A stretch of DNA of 64,000 bases from Poriferisodalis sp965208925 (GTDB taxonomy: Bacteria > Actinomycetota > Acidimicrobiia > Acidimicrobiales > Poriferisodalaceae), in the NCBI RefSeq assembly GCF_965208925.1, contig NZ_OZ242364.1, positions 930,001 through 994,000 on the forward strand, read 5' to 3'. This document shows, piece after piece, positions 7,277-17,000 of the stretch. A program made the translations under genes and the position numbers. Within the stretch, counting starts at the first letter, position 1; each line of letters starts with the position of its first letter. Under the pieces are notes generated by a model that was given only the letters and a program-made list of their open reading frames with translations, did no database searches and was not told where the DNA came from.

Positions 7277-8262
7277 AATTGTGGAAATCAATTTCACATA
7301 CTTTCAATGAGTTTCGATGGGCACAAAGGCGCACGGCGTTCCTGGTGGCTGTTGCGATTGCGGTTGCGGGGTTTGGTTGCTCGGCGAGCGGGCCTGGCGC
7401 GGTGACCTATGTGCTGGTTCCCCATCCTGACGACGAGGTGCAGGCTTGGTCGCTGATCGAGAACACGCCGGACACTTACGAGGTGTTCGTCATGCTGACC
7501 AGGGGGGAGCAGTCGTTCTATTGCGACTCGCCGGGGCATGACGAGGGCACCGGGGAGGCACGGCCCGATCCCTGGCCTGACGGGAAGTGGACGCCGACGT
7601 GCGAGGCCGCCCGGATGAACTCGTTCTTCGACTTCATGGAAGGGATGGCCGCCAGCGACGACAGCCTGCCGGCGTCGTTCAGCTACGAGGGAGTGAAGGG
7701 GCCGTTCGAGGCCCGCGGGCAGGAGATCTGCCGCTACGACGACGGGGGCTGCGTTGGCGATTTGACCGCGGAGGTCTGGACGTCACCGGAGGCGTCGGTG
7801 GTGTGGTTCAACCTGGGCGACGGCGACCTGACTGCAGGTGAGGTGACGTGGGCCATCGAGACCGTGCTCGCCAACCGGGCAGCGTTCGGCGTCGACAGCG
7901 AGCTGGGGGCCGGCGGGCTGATCGGCGCGAGCTACTGGAACGGCGACGGTCATGCCGGGTGCTCCGACTACGCCCACCCCGATCACGGCGCAGTGCACGA
8001 GGTGCTGTGGCACACAGACTTCGGGGTCGGCTACCAGGCCGCGCCCGTCTGCGGATCCGACCCGAAGGTCTCCATGATCGAAACAGTCACCCACGACCGC
8101 TTCGACGACGCCTTCGCAACGTCGGGCGCGCAGCGTGTGGGCGAGCATGTCGTCCACTACGGCTGGCTGCTCGACGGCGATCCCGGCTACTACCGGGGCG
8201 ACTACGACGGGCAGGACACCGACTTCCACCGCCACCAGCACTTCTGGGTGCGCTTCGAGTAG
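7270..8262 (+). CDS. Secreted PIG-L/LmbE-family N-acetylglucosaminyl deacetylase-like protein
   Basis: 330 residues. A hydrophobic segment (TAFLVAVAIAVAGFGCSAS) acts as signal peptide, possibly with a lipoprotein Cys although the lipobox is poor. The mature protein opens with VLVPHPDDE, the zinc/catalytic motif of the LmbE fold, and carries the distal DYAHPDHGAVHEV zinc ligand motif. Family members remove acetyl groups from GlcNAc-type substrates (mycothiol precursor MshB, PIG-L). The Cys-rich, acidic insertions are not typical of MshB, so the substrate is unknown. The GTG at 7270 is the only start before the signal segment. Confidence 0.75.
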   Translation: MPELWKSISHTFNEFRWAQRRTAFLVAVAIAVAGFGCSASGPGAVTYVLVPHPDDEVQAWSLIENTPDTYEVFVMLTRGEQSFYCDSPGHDEGTGEARPDPWPDGKWTPTCEAARMNSFFDFMEGMAASDDSLPASFSYEGVKGPFEARGQEICRYDDGGCVGDLTAEVWTSPEASVVWFNLGDGDLTAGEVTWAIETVLANRAAFGVDSELGAGGLIGASYWNGDGHAGCSDYAHPDHGAVHEVLWHTDFGVGYQAAPVCGSDPKVSMIETVTHDRFDDAFATSGAQRVGEHVVHYGWLLDGDPGYYRGDYDGQDTDFHRHQHFWVRFE

Positions 8263-8332
8263 CGGAACTGCGCCAGTGCGGCCGGCGTCGCCTCTGCGGG
8301 ATGTCGCCTGGCTGCTGCGGTGAGCTGCTGGG

Positions 8333-9496
8333 CTAAAGCGCCAGGTACAGCCGGCGGCGGTGCAGTGTTCCCACCACCAGCAGGATCACGCAGGCGATCA
8401 CGGCGGCATAGGCCTCATGCACCGCCGGCGCGCCGACCGGCAGGATGTCTTCCATCAGGCGAGTCTCGATCGAGCGGTCGCCGATGTGGATCGACCGACC
8501 GGCGTGCAGCAGCACCCGCTCGAACAGGTACACGATGATGGCGTTGCGGCCGAACGCGATGATCGGCCAGGTGACGCCGCGCCGGACCCTGTCGAGCGTG
8601 GGCCCGCCGCCGGTGTCGATCAGCAGGTAGATGCCGCACACGACGACCAGGGCCGAGCCCGACACCAGCAGAGCGAACGACGGAGTGAGCAGGCGCTTGT
8701 TGGGCAGCATCCACGCCGAGGCGATGAGCCCGGCCGCCAGGCAGGCGCCCGCCAGGGTGCCGATCTGGCGCACGGTCTGGCGGCGGTCGCTCTGGCCGAT
8801 CCGGCGGATGACCATGCCGGCCGAGTAGCCGTAGAGCACGAAGGCCGACGATGCGATCGACAGCACCAGTCCTTCGGGGTCCCAGCCCGCCCCGCCGGCC
8901 CGGTACACGTGGCTGTCGGTGAGGACGGCCCGGTCGATCTCGAAGTACGGGCTGCAGCGGCCGACCGGGTCGCAGGCGATGAACTCGAGGCCGAGGCCGT
9001 AGGCGAGCAGCCCGACGCTGGCCACCGTGATGAGCAGCCACATCTTGTCCTCGCCGAACATGGCCCGGCTTGCCAGCACCACCGCCGCGCCCACCGCTCC
9101 GGCGATGCCGATCATCTGGAGCACGCCGGTGAAGCGCAGCTCGGAGATGTCGAACCATGACGTGCCGTACGCGTTGTAGGCGATGCCCAGGACGACGAGC
9201 AGGATGAGGCGGCGGGTCAGGCGGCGGTAGGTGGCGCTCTTGGACGGGTTCCGCAGCAGGAACGACAGGCTCAGGCCGCTGGTGACCAGGAACGCCGGGA
9301 AGATCCAGTCGTTCATGGTGATGCCGTCCCACTCGGCGTGGCGCAGGAAGGCGAAGTGGTCGCCGACGGCCGTGCTGGGCGTGAAGACCATGCCGATGAG
9401 CAACAGGCCCCGGAACGTGTCGACCGAGGCGAACCGGGCGCGCCGAGAGGGCTGCGCGAGGTCGGCGGGCGCTTGCACGTCAGTCGGTGGAGGCAA
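8333..9496 (-). CDS. Membrane acyltransferase of the HGSNAT/DUF5009 type
   Basis: 387 residues with about ten hydrophobic segments. The N-terminus RFASVDTFRGLLLIGMVF matches the RxxxxDxxRG signature that opens heparan-alpha-glucosaminide N-acetyltransferase and related DUF1624/DUF5009 proteins. The next conserved stretch, HAEWDGITMNDWIFPAFL, has the His/Trp/Asp pattern of that family. Relatives transfer acetyl groups from acetyl-CoA across the membrane to sugars. The start is a TTG at 9496; a GTG seven codons in is an alternative. Target sugar unknown. Confidence 0.75.
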   Translation of the reverse strand: MPPPTDVQAPADLAQPSRRARFASVDTFRGLLLIGMVFTPSTAVGDHFAFLRHAEWDGITMNDWIFPAFLVTSGLSLSFLLRNPSKSATYRRLTRRLILLVVLGIAYNAYGTSWFDISELRFTGVLQMIGIAGAVGAAVVLASRAMFGEDKMWLLITVASVGLLAYGLGLEFIACDPVGRCSPYFEIDRAVLTDSHVYRAGGAGWDPEGLVLSIASSAFVLYGYSAGMVIRRIGQSDRRQTVRQIGTLAGACLAAGLIASAWMLPNKRLLTPSFALLVSGSALVVVCGIYLLIDTGGGPTLDRVRRGVTWPIIAFGRNAIIVYLFERVLLHAGRSIHIGDRSIETRLMEDILPVGAPAVHEAYAAVIACVILLVVGTLHRRRLYLAL

Positions 9497-9678
9497 AGTC
9501 AGCCACTCGCCGGCGTCTCGTCGGTCCGCTCACGCCGGCAAGCGTAAAGCCGCAAGTGAGACGTGCGGGGTTGGGGTTGGCGGGGCGCTCGGCTGCATGC
9601 AGCCGGACTGCGGGTTCCATTAATTCGATTCAGGTTTCTGGGCTCGGCGGGTTATGGTGGGAAACCCAGCGAGGCCCG
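9497..9678. other. Intergenic, nothing recognised
   Basis: 182 nt between a minus-strand and a plus-strand gene. Promoters for both may lie here, but no convincing hexamer pair was found. Confidence 0.3.
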
Positions 9679-10182
9679 ATGTCCGCACCCGTCGAGACGA
9701 CCGCCGCCATGACCACACCGGGCGAGACAGCCGCCGCCGCAACAGCCGAGCCGGCAGTTCCCGAGCCGCAGCGTTCGGTGCCGCTGGCCGATGTGAAACA
9801 GCGTGAGCCGCTGGGCGCCCGACGCCTCGCGCGCGAGGCGGTGTCGCCCAACGTCGTGATCAGTGTGCTGGGCGGGCTGATCGCTGCATTGCTGGCAGGC
9901 ATGATCGGGTTGCTTGTATGGCAATTCGGCTCGCTCGCCAGCAGCATCGAGCACCTAGGTGCGCGTATCGATGAACAAGGCGCACGCATCGATGCGCGTA
10001 TCGATGAACAAGGTGCTCAGCTCAGAGCCGAGATCGACAGCCAAGGCACTCAGCTCAGAGCCGAGATCGGCGCTTTGCGCGCCGAGATGCAGGCCGGATT
10101 CCGCAGCGTCAACGAGACACTGCTCGACCACACCGACCGTCTCGCCCGACTCGAAGCCGCAACCGTCATCCCCCACGAGTAG
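9679..10182 (+). CDS. Membrane-anchored coiled-coil protein with heptad DNA repeats
   Basis: 167 residues from the ATG at 9679. Ala/Pro/Thr-rich cytoplasmic N-terminus, one membrane segment (VVISVLGGLIAALLAGMIGL) at ~60-82, then a coiled coil built from 7-residue units (RIDEQGA, RIDARIDEQGA, QLRAEIDSQGT, QLRAEIGALRAEM). The units are also repeated at DNA level (9958-10070), which suggests recent tandem expansion. It has the same architecture in mirror order as the 6853-7221 protein. Function unknown. Confidence 0.65.
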   Translation: MSAPVETTAAMTTPGETAAAATAEPAVPEPQRSVPLADVKQREPLGARRLAREAVSPNVVISVLGGLIAALLAGMIGLLVWQFGSLASSIEHLGARIDEQGARIDARIDEQGAQLRAEIDSQGTQLRAEIGALRAEMQAGFRSVNETLLDHTDRLARLEAATVIPHE

Positions 10183-10236
10183 CCGGGCGCACAGACTGCT
10201 CGGCGCGCTTCGTGCGCCCCAGAGCAGGGCGTGAGG

Positions 10237-12147
10237 TCAGGGGGCCTCGGTGAGGGTGAGCCAGTAGCGGCCGGTGTTGAACGGGCCTGACGAGGCCGGT
10301 CCGGCCACCTCGATGTAGTAGTCGCCGTCAACGGTCGGGGTGAAGTAGTAGCGCTCGCTGTAGGGGCCGTCGCCGCTCCCGCCGTTGCCGCCGCGGACCT
10401 GGACACCGTCGGCGTCGTAGATGGGTCCGAGGTCGGGGTGATGCATGCCGTGATTGGTGGTGTCGACCTCGACCCGGTAGCGAGTACCCGCAGTCAGGTG
10501 GGCCCTGAACCAGTCCCGCTCGCCGTCAACCCGGACGGTTCCGCTGAAGCGGCCGGACAGGAGCCCGTTGTGCTCGATGCGACCGGTGACGGTCTGCCCG
10601 ACTGCGATCTCGCAGTTCTGGTCGTGGGCAGCGAGGTCGTTGCCGGCAAGGCGAGCATTGGCGGCGTCGTAGTGGGCTTGGGTGTTCGGCAGGCTGAGGC
10701 GTTGACCGTAGAAGTACCGGAAGATGATGTCGGCATAGACGCTGAAGGCCCCTGCGGTCATGCCGGGAAGGCAGTCATCGTTGGCGAGCACGTCGGTGGC
10801 GTGGGTATGCACTTCGATGACGTAGTGGCCGTGGCGGCTGTTGGCGCCGCCGCCGGCCCCGGCGCCGATGTAGTAGGTGCCGCTGGAGCGGGGGGTGAAG
10901 TAGGTGAGCGCGGTGTTCCCCGGCCCTGAATCGCCGTCGGCGGTGCCTTGCGTTGAGCCGAAGTACGGGTACGGGTGCACGTCGCCGTAGCTGTCGAGCA
11001 GCCGGCCGCGGTGGTCGAAGACACCCTGCAGCCACGGATTGCCCAACGCCTTGTGGGCGGTCGAGTCGCCACGCTGGACTATCTCGTAGAGCTGGCCGCC
11101 GACAAGTCCCACCTCGAACCAGTCCTCGTCACTCCTGCTGAGGCTCGCGATCTCGAGCTCCCCAGGCGTCTCGCCGCCCACAGCCGCTGTGCAGGTCGTC
11201 TTGGTGCTGGCCGCGCAGTCTTCGTAGGGGACATAGGGGTACACGACCACCCTGAAGGTCCACGGTTCGCCTTGTGGGTGCTTCTCTGCGTCGATGCGGA
11301 CCTTGACCAGGTGCCAGCCCGGAATCTCCGACGCGGTGAAGACCACCCTGGGTTCTCTCAGCGTGATCCCGACGGCGGAGTAGTCGGAGCCGAGATTGGC
11401 TTTGTTGGGGGATTCCACCGCCGTGATGACCAGCAATTCCGCGTTGCCGCCCCGCGCATTGCTGCTGCCCCAGGCCTCCGCCACGTACCTGCGCCCCGCG
11501 GTGAGCGACACGCGATAGCTCCGGTGCCTCGTGCAGGCGGAGTTGCCGCAATCGATGCTGTCGAATTCGTCCAGCAGGTATTCGCGCTCGGGCTCGTGAT
11601 CCCTGGGACCGATGCGCGACGACTCCTCGTCAGCCTCGTCCGGGCGGGATTCCTTTTCCGGCTCCACCGACCAGTCCTCCCCGGCGCCTTCTGACGTCTC
11701 CTTTTCGGGGGGCGTGCTCTTGCGCGTCGTCTCGGTTGCAGCAGCACCGGTCTCGACCCAGCTCCAGTCGCCGTTGTTGTTGGTGAAGCGGGCCCGCACC
11801 CTCACCATGTAGAGCTCGCCGGGCTCGAGGCCGGAGATGGTCAGCTCGTTCTCTTCGGGGAACGCGTTCCACTCGGTGTCGGTGTACGTCCTGAACACGT
11901 CACCATCAGGCGCCCAGGACACCCGGTAGGCAGCCGGGCCGCCTGGGTGCGCATCCCAGCTCACGTACAGCGATCCGATCTCGGCGCCCGGCTCCACGCT
12001 GAGGCCGGTGACAGCCGCAGGCGCCGCCGCTGAGGCCAGGTTCGCAGGCGCCACTGCGGCGATCAGCACCCCGGTCGCCACCAGCGCTGCCAGAACGGCT
12101 GCTCGCATCCGGCGATGGGGAATTGACGAGTACCGGTTGCGCGCCAT
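10237..12147 (-). CDS. Large secreted FN3 / pre-peptidase-domain protein
   Basis: 636 residues from the ATG at 12147, chosen because AAGGAG lies 8 nt upstream. Signal peptide with a long hydrophobic core (MRAAVLAALVATGVLIAAVA). A fibronectin type III domain at ~45-140 (VTGLSVEPGA, YRVSWAP, ISGLEPGELYMVRVRA) is followed by a charged Glu/Lys/Pro linker. Three beta domains of the pre-peptidase type follow, each with a DWF or DxF plus LxAGxxYxxE pattern and Y-Y-I ends (RYYFTPTVDGDYYIEVAG). There is no catalytic motif; it is probably an extracellular adhesive or carbohydrate-binding protein. Confidence 0.75.
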   Translation of the reverse strand: MARNRYSSIPHRRMRAAVLAALVATGVLIAAVAPANLASAAAPAAVTGLSVEPGAEIGSLYVSWDAHPGGPAAYRVSWAPDGDVFRTYTDTEWNAFPEENELTISGLEPGELYMVRVRARFTNNNGDWSWVETGAAATETTRKSTPPEKETSEGAGEDWSVEPEKESRPDEADEESSRIGPRDHEPEREYLLDEFDSIDCGNSACTRHRSYRVSLTAGRRYVAEAWGSSNARGGNAELLVITAVESPNKANLGSDYSAVGITLREPRVVFTASEIPGWHLVKVRIDAEKHPQGEPWTFRVVVYPYVPYEDCAASTKTTCTAAVGGETPGELEIASLSRSDEDWFEVGLVGGQLYEIVQRGDSTAHKALGNPWLQGVFDHRGRLLDSYGDVHPYPYFGSTQGTADGDSGPGNTALTYFTPRSSGTYYIGAGAGGGANSRHGHYVIEVHTHATDVLANDDCLPGMTAGAFSVYADIIFRYFYGQRLSLPNTQAHYDAANARLAGNDLAAHDQNCEIAVGQTVTGRIEHNGLLSGRFSGTVRVDGERDWFRAHLTAGTRYRVEVDTTNHGMHHPDLGPIYDADGVQVRGGNGGSGDGPYSERYYFTPTVDGDYYIEVAGPASSGPFNTGRYWLTLTEAP

Positions 12148-12226
12148 GGCTGTCGCTCCTTGCGCTAGGTGCAACAACCGGCGACGGTTCGGCTCCGGCG
12201 TACGCCGGCTGCCATCACCTCAGTTC

Positions 12227-12243
12227 ATAGTTTGTGCAACTAT
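12227..12243. promoter_or_regulatory. ATAGTT-N5-AACTAT palindrome upstream of the FN3 protein gene
   Basis: A perfect 6-bp inverted repeat with a 5-nt spacer, 80 nt before the ATG at 12147. It resembles ATAGT-type motifs near the tetR genes (17161, 17227, 17949, 23462). Confidence 0.45.
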
Positions 12244-12345
12244 ACACAGTGATGCTGTCCCTGCAAACACGTGCCCCGAGCCGGTGCTGCGGCATCGTCA
12301 TCGGCCCCTACTATGCAGGTCACGGGCGCTTTTGACGGAGAATAT

Positions 12346-12415
12346 TGTGTGCGCTCGATTACATTTTCTCTTGCATTGTATGCGTTCACTACCAGATAGA
12401 TGAATGTATGCGTTC
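12346..12415. promoter_or_regulatory. Three direct operator-like repeats before hipB
   Basis: TGTGTGCGCTC (12346-12356), TGTATGCGTTC (12377-12387) and TGTATGCGTTC (12405-12415) are spaced 31 and 28 bp. HipB proteins repress their own operon at repeated operators, so these are likely binding sites. Confidence 0.5.
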
Positions 12416-12428
12416 GGTGACAATCCAC

Positions 12429-12434
12429 TACCCT
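12429..12434 (+). promoter_or_regulatory. -10 element TACCCT for leaderless hipB
   Basis: Six nucleotides separate TACCCT from the ATG at 12441, which fixes the start and implies a leaderless transcript. Confidence 0.5.
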
Positions 12435-12440
12435 GTGGGC

Positions 12441-12713
12441 ATGGCCACCCTGGCGACGCTCGTGGTGCGAACGCCCGGCTCGTTGGCGAGTGCCATCGCG
12501 GGCCGCCGCGACCAGCTCGGGCTGACACAGCAGGCGCTCGCCGACGCGGCTGGGGTGTCGCGCAAGCTGGTCTGCGACGCAGAGGCGGGGAAGCTGACCA
12601 TCCAGCTCGACGGCCTCGTGAAGATCTGCACTGCGCTCGGCTGTGATCTCGTCATGCGTGAGGCCGATCCGGCACGGCTGGGCTTCGACGACGCGTTGGC
12701 ACCGTTGGAATGA
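12441..12713 (+). CDS. hipB: HipB-like antitoxin (Xre-type HTH)
   Basis: 90 residues. Helix-turn-helix of the Cro/CI type at ~18-65 (GRRDQLGLTQQALADAAGVS, KLVCDAEAGK, LVKICTALGCDLVM). The start at 12441 is supported by the -10 hexamer 6 nt upstream; GTG/ATG codons further upstream fall within the operator repeats. The stop overlaps the hipA ATG (ATGA). It should neutralise HipA and repress the operon through the three upstream repeats. Confidence 0.9.
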   Translation: MATLATLVVRTPGSLASAIAGRRDQLGLTQQALADAAGVSRKLVCDAEAGKLTIQLDGLVKICTALGCDLVMREADPARLGFDDALAPLE

Positions 12714-14011
12714 CGACTGCGGAGCTGCGCGTGCGGCTCGGCGGCGAGACGGCTGCCGTTGTCGAGCGGGGGACCGGCGGACTCAGCCTGTCCTACGACG
12801 CCGGCTATCTGGCCTGGGCCGATGCGGTGCCGCTGTCGCTGTCGCTGCCGTTGCGCGCCCGGCCGCACGTCGGGCCGCTCGTCGAGACGTGGCTGGACGG
12901 GCTGCTGCCGGATCGCGCCGTCGAACGTGAGGAATGGCGCCGACGGGTCGGGGCGGTCTCAGCGAGTCCGTTCGGCCTGCTCAGCACGCCCATCGGCGGC
13001 GAGTGCGCGGGCGCGGTCCAGTTCGAAGGGACGATCGCGGGCGCGCGCCGGCAGCTCGGTGAGCAGCCGAGCCGCAGATCCGCCTTGGAGCCGGTCTCGG
13101 AGACTGATCTCGGCGCGGTGCTGGCCGAGATGAGCGAAGGAGCATTGCTGGGCGGGTGGCGCGACGATCCGCTCGCCAGCTTCAGCCTCGCAGGCACCAT
13201 GCCGAAGCTTGCAGTGCGGCACGGCAGGGCGCCATGGTGCAAAGCGATCGGCGACGAGCCCACCACGCACATCCTCAAGCCCTCGCTGCCCCGGTACCCC
13301 GGCCAGGCGGTCGGCGAGCACCTCGCGCTCTCGACTGCGCGGCGGCTGGGAATCGAGGCGGTGCGCACCCACGTTGCTCTCATCGGGGGCATCGAGACGC
13401 TGGTGGTGGAGCGCTTCGACCGCTCCCTGCGCTCCCCCGGCGGCGCCATTGCGCGCATTCATCAAGAAGACCTCTGCCAGGCGCTCGGGCTTCCGCTCGG
13501 AGAGCGCTTCGAGCGAGACGGCGGCCCGGGACCGGGCGATGTCGCTCGACTGCTGGCGATGCACAGCAGCGACTGCAGTGCCGATCTTCGGTCGTGGTTC
13601 AGGCGGCTCGTGTACTGCTGGCTGATCGTGGCGAACGACGCCCATGCCAAGAATCACGCTCTGCTGCACCTTCCCGGCGCCGTCTGCCGGCTGGCACCCA
13701 TGTACGACACCGAATCGTGGCTGCCCTACACCGACGTCGCAGCGAGTGAGATCGACCTCGCCATGTCGCTGGGCGACGGCTACCAGGCAGGCGACGGCGC
13801 CCGCATCGCCGACTGGCAGCAGCTCGCACGTGATTTCGGCGTGGACCCCCACTGGGCTGCCGCCGAGGTGCAGCGCATCGCCCGGCACGCCCCCGCGCAT
13901 CTCGAAGCCGCGATCGACGCCTTGGGGGAGGCCGTCAGATCGAGCGGCATGCCGGCACGATTGCTCGACGCGGTGGTGCTCAGGAGCGAATCCGTCCTGG
14001 CAGATCTCTGA
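12710..14011 (+). CDS. hipA: HipA-like Ser/Thr kinase toxin
   Basis: 433 residues, the usual HipA length. N-subdomain 1 includes LSYDAGYLAW and SLSLPLR. Kinase features follow: THILKPSLP around residue 187 (ATP-binding Lys), VERFDR, RIHQEDLCQALGLP, then VANDAHAKNHAL around 308 (catalytic loop Asp/Asn) and LAPMYDTES (metal-binding Asp). HipA phosphorylates glutamyl-tRNA synthetase in E. coli, causing persistence; relatives use other substrates. All key residues are present. Coupled to hipB by ATGA. Confidence 0.92.
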   Translation: MTTAELRVRLGGETAAVVERGTGGLSLSYDAGYLAWADAVPLSLSLPLRARPHVGPLVETWLDGLLPDRAVEREEWRRRVGAVSASPFGLLSTPIGGECAGAVQFEGTIAGARRQLGEQPSRRSALEPVSETDLGAVLAEMSEGALLGGWRDDPLASFSLAGTMPKLAVRHGRAPWCKAIGDEPTTHILKPSLPRYPGQAVGEHLALSTARRLGIEAVRTHVALIGGIETLVVERFDRSLRSPGGAIARIHQEDLCQALGLPLGERFERDGGPGPGDVARLLAMHSSDCSADLRSWFRRLVYCWLIVANDAHAKNHALLHLPGAVCRLAPMYDTESWLPYTDVAASEIDLAMSLGDGYQAGDGARIADWQQLARDFGVDPHWAAAEVQRIARHAPAHLEAAIDALGEAVRSSGMPARLLDAVVLRSESVLADL

Positions 14012-14025
14012 ATGCTGCCGGGCGG

Positions 14026-17000
14026 TCAGGTGCTGGTGTTCCAGTCGACGCCGTCGGGGGAGCGCGGCCAGCAGGTGAGGGCGCCGTCGGCGGCGATGGC
14101 GCAGGTGTGGACGTCGCCGAGGGCCAGGGCGCTGTAGGTGCTGGTCGACGTGTCCGGCTGCGTGCCCCACTGGTGGCCCCAGCAGGCGATCGAGCCGTCC
14201 GTGGCAATGGCGCAGCTGTGGCGCGGGCCGACCTCGACCGAGGTGTAGGTGCCGGCGGGCGCATCGGTTCGCCCGTAGCGGCTGTGGCCCCAGCAGGTGA
14301 CCGCGCCGTCGGTGGCGATGGCGCAGCTGTGGTTCGGGCCGAGCGCGACCGCGGTGTAGGTGCCGGCGGGCACCCTGGTCTGGCGGGCGCCGTTGTAGCC
14401 CCAGCACGTGAGGGTGCCGTCGTCGGCGAAGGCGCAGCTGAGGTCTGCGCCGGCGGCGATGGCTGTGAAGGTGCCCGACGGGGCGCTGCTCTGCCCCGAG
14501 CGGTCATCACCCCAGCAGGCAACCGTGCCGTCGTCGGAGAGCGCGCAGCTGTGATCGTCGCCGGCCACGATGGCCGTGTAGGTGCCCGACGGGGCGTTGA
14601 TCTGCCCGTAGAAGTTGTAACCCCAGCAGGCGACCGTGCCGTCGTCGGAGAGCGCGCAGCTGTGATCGTCGCCGGCCACGATGGCGGTGAAGGTGCCCGA
14701 CGGCGAGCGGGTCTGGGAGAGCGCGTTGTCTCCCCAGCAGGTGATGGTGCCGTCGGTCCCCAGGGCGCAGCCGTGATAGGCGCCGACGGCGATGGCGGCG
14801 AAGGTGCCGGCGGGCGAGCCGGTCTGGGAGTGCTCGTTGTCTCCCCAGCAGGCAATCGTGCCGTCGTCACCCAGCGCGCAGGCGTGATAGTCGCCCAGGG
14901 CCACGGCGGTGTGGGCGCCTGCCGGCGCGCTCGCAATCTCATCTCGGTCGAATCCCCAGCACACCGCTGAACCGTCGGTGGAGATGGCGCAGGAGTGCTC
15001 GGTGTAGGTGGCGACTTCGGTGTAGGTGCCGTCGGGCGGGTCGCTCTCGCCGTAGTTGTTCTCTCCCCAGCACGACAGCGTGTCGTCGGTGGCGACGGCG
15101 CAGGTCTGCCCGTTGCCGGCCGAGACCGACTTGTAGGTGCCCGCCGGGGCGTTGGTGCGCCCGCTGGTGCTCTTGCCCCAGCAGGTGATGGTGTCGTCGG
15201 TGGTGATGGCGCAGGTGTGCGCGTGGCCGGCCGCGACCGACTTGTAGTTTCCGGCCGGAGATCTGGACCGCCCATCCCAATGGTGGCCCCAGCACTTCAT
15301 GGTGGTGTCGGTGCGGATGGCGCAGGTGTGCACTTCGCCGGCCGAGATGGCCGTGAAGGTGCCCCGAGGCGCATTGGTCTCGCCTTCGTCGTTGTAGCCC
15401 CAGCAAGCGATCGTGCGATCGGTCCGCAGGGCGCAGACATGCTCCCAGCCGAGGGTCACGGCAGTGAAGGTGCCCGACGGGGCGTTGGCCTGGCCGAAGG
15501 CGTCGTAGCCCCAGCAGGTGAGGGTGGCGTCGGTGGCAATGGCGCACGAGGTCCGGCCGTTCGCCGCTATCTGGGAGTAGGTGCCTGCCGGGGCGTCGCC
15601 CTGGAAGAAGGAGTTGTCCCCCCAGCAGGCGATGGTGCCGTCGGTGCGGATGGCACATGCGTGGATGGAGCCCGAGGCCAGCGCCTTGAATGTGCCTTCG
15701 GGCGGGTTCGCCTCGCCAGAGGAGGCGGGGCCCCAGCAGGCGATGGTGCCGTCGGCGCGCAGGGCGCAGGTGTAGGCCGCGTGGCCGGACAGCGTCGTGA
15801 ATCCGGTGCCGGCGGATTGGCCGATGGGTCTTTGGACGGTGGCTTGGGGCGTGTTGCGCAGCATGCGGCCGTCGGCGGTGCACACCGCGAGGTCTGTTGC
15901 GCAGTCGGTTGCCGCGGGGAGCGTCACGGTCACGTCGCCGGGTCCGTCGGGCGCCACGGTGAGCTCCCAGGTCTTTCCGGCTGGCGACACTTCTGAAGCC
16001 GTGACAAGCGAACCGCCGGTGACCGTGAGCGCGTCGGCCATCGACCCGTCGGTGACCTGAGGGTCTGCTTCGTCAAAGTTGAGCCGCAGCGTGAACTGGG
16101 ATGATCCGTCGTGAGCGTTGGGGATCCTCGAGAACCATGCGCCCGGCGGCGCCTCGCTGCGCTCGGGGAGCGCGTCGGTTGCCGCGCTGAGCGACACGTC
16201 CAGAGTGCTGCCTGCTGAGGATGACAGCACGCCGTCGGTGGGCCACCAGTACGTGCCGCGCAGCACCAGCCCGTTCGGCACCTGGCTCTCGGAGGCGGTG
16301 AACTGCTGGCCGTCGATCTCGAGCACGAACTCGGTGTCGAGCGAGGCACGCAGGCCCAGGTACAGGCCGCCGGCGATCTCCGCGAGCACCATGACCTGGT
16401 AGGTCGTGCCGTCGACGTCGAAGCGATCCGGCGACAGCGAGCCCAATCGTGCCCAGAGCGAGTAGCCCGCCGCGCCGTCGGCCGCTTCCACGTCCAGCGA
16501 CGCAGACCACACCTCGGCAAGGTCGGTGCCGGTGCCCGTGCCCGTGCCGGGGTCGGTGCCGGTGCCCGCGTCGGTTCCGGTACCGGTGCCGGTGCCCGCG
16601 TCGGTGCCGGTGCCTGTGCCTGTGCCGGTACCCGGGTCTGAGCGGCCGTCGGTGGTCGATTCCGTCGATGCCCCTCCGACCGGCTCCCCTACCGGCTCGG
16701 ACAGCTTGAGCTTCAGGCGGTACCGCACGGCACTCTCGGACTCCACCCGCACCAGATAGGTGCCCGCCGCCAGGGTCAGGCTGAACCGCTCGTCGGATTT
16801 TCCGAGCTCGACGCCCGAGCCCAGTACCTCGCCGAGGGCGTCGTCCAGGTACACGTCCGCGTTGGCGGTCAATCGCCGCAGCACCACCTCCACCGACTTC
16901 GGCGAGGACAGCTCGAACCGGTACCGCTCAACGGCGCCGGCTGCGTCGTCGATGGTGCTGTTGACGACGGTCTTGGCCTCGTCGGTGATGTCGCCCAGCT

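Noticed and set aside
14026..15800. Direct repeats resembling an array or mobile element
   Set aside because: They are the coding sequence of RCC1-type repeats, diverged at synonymous sites.
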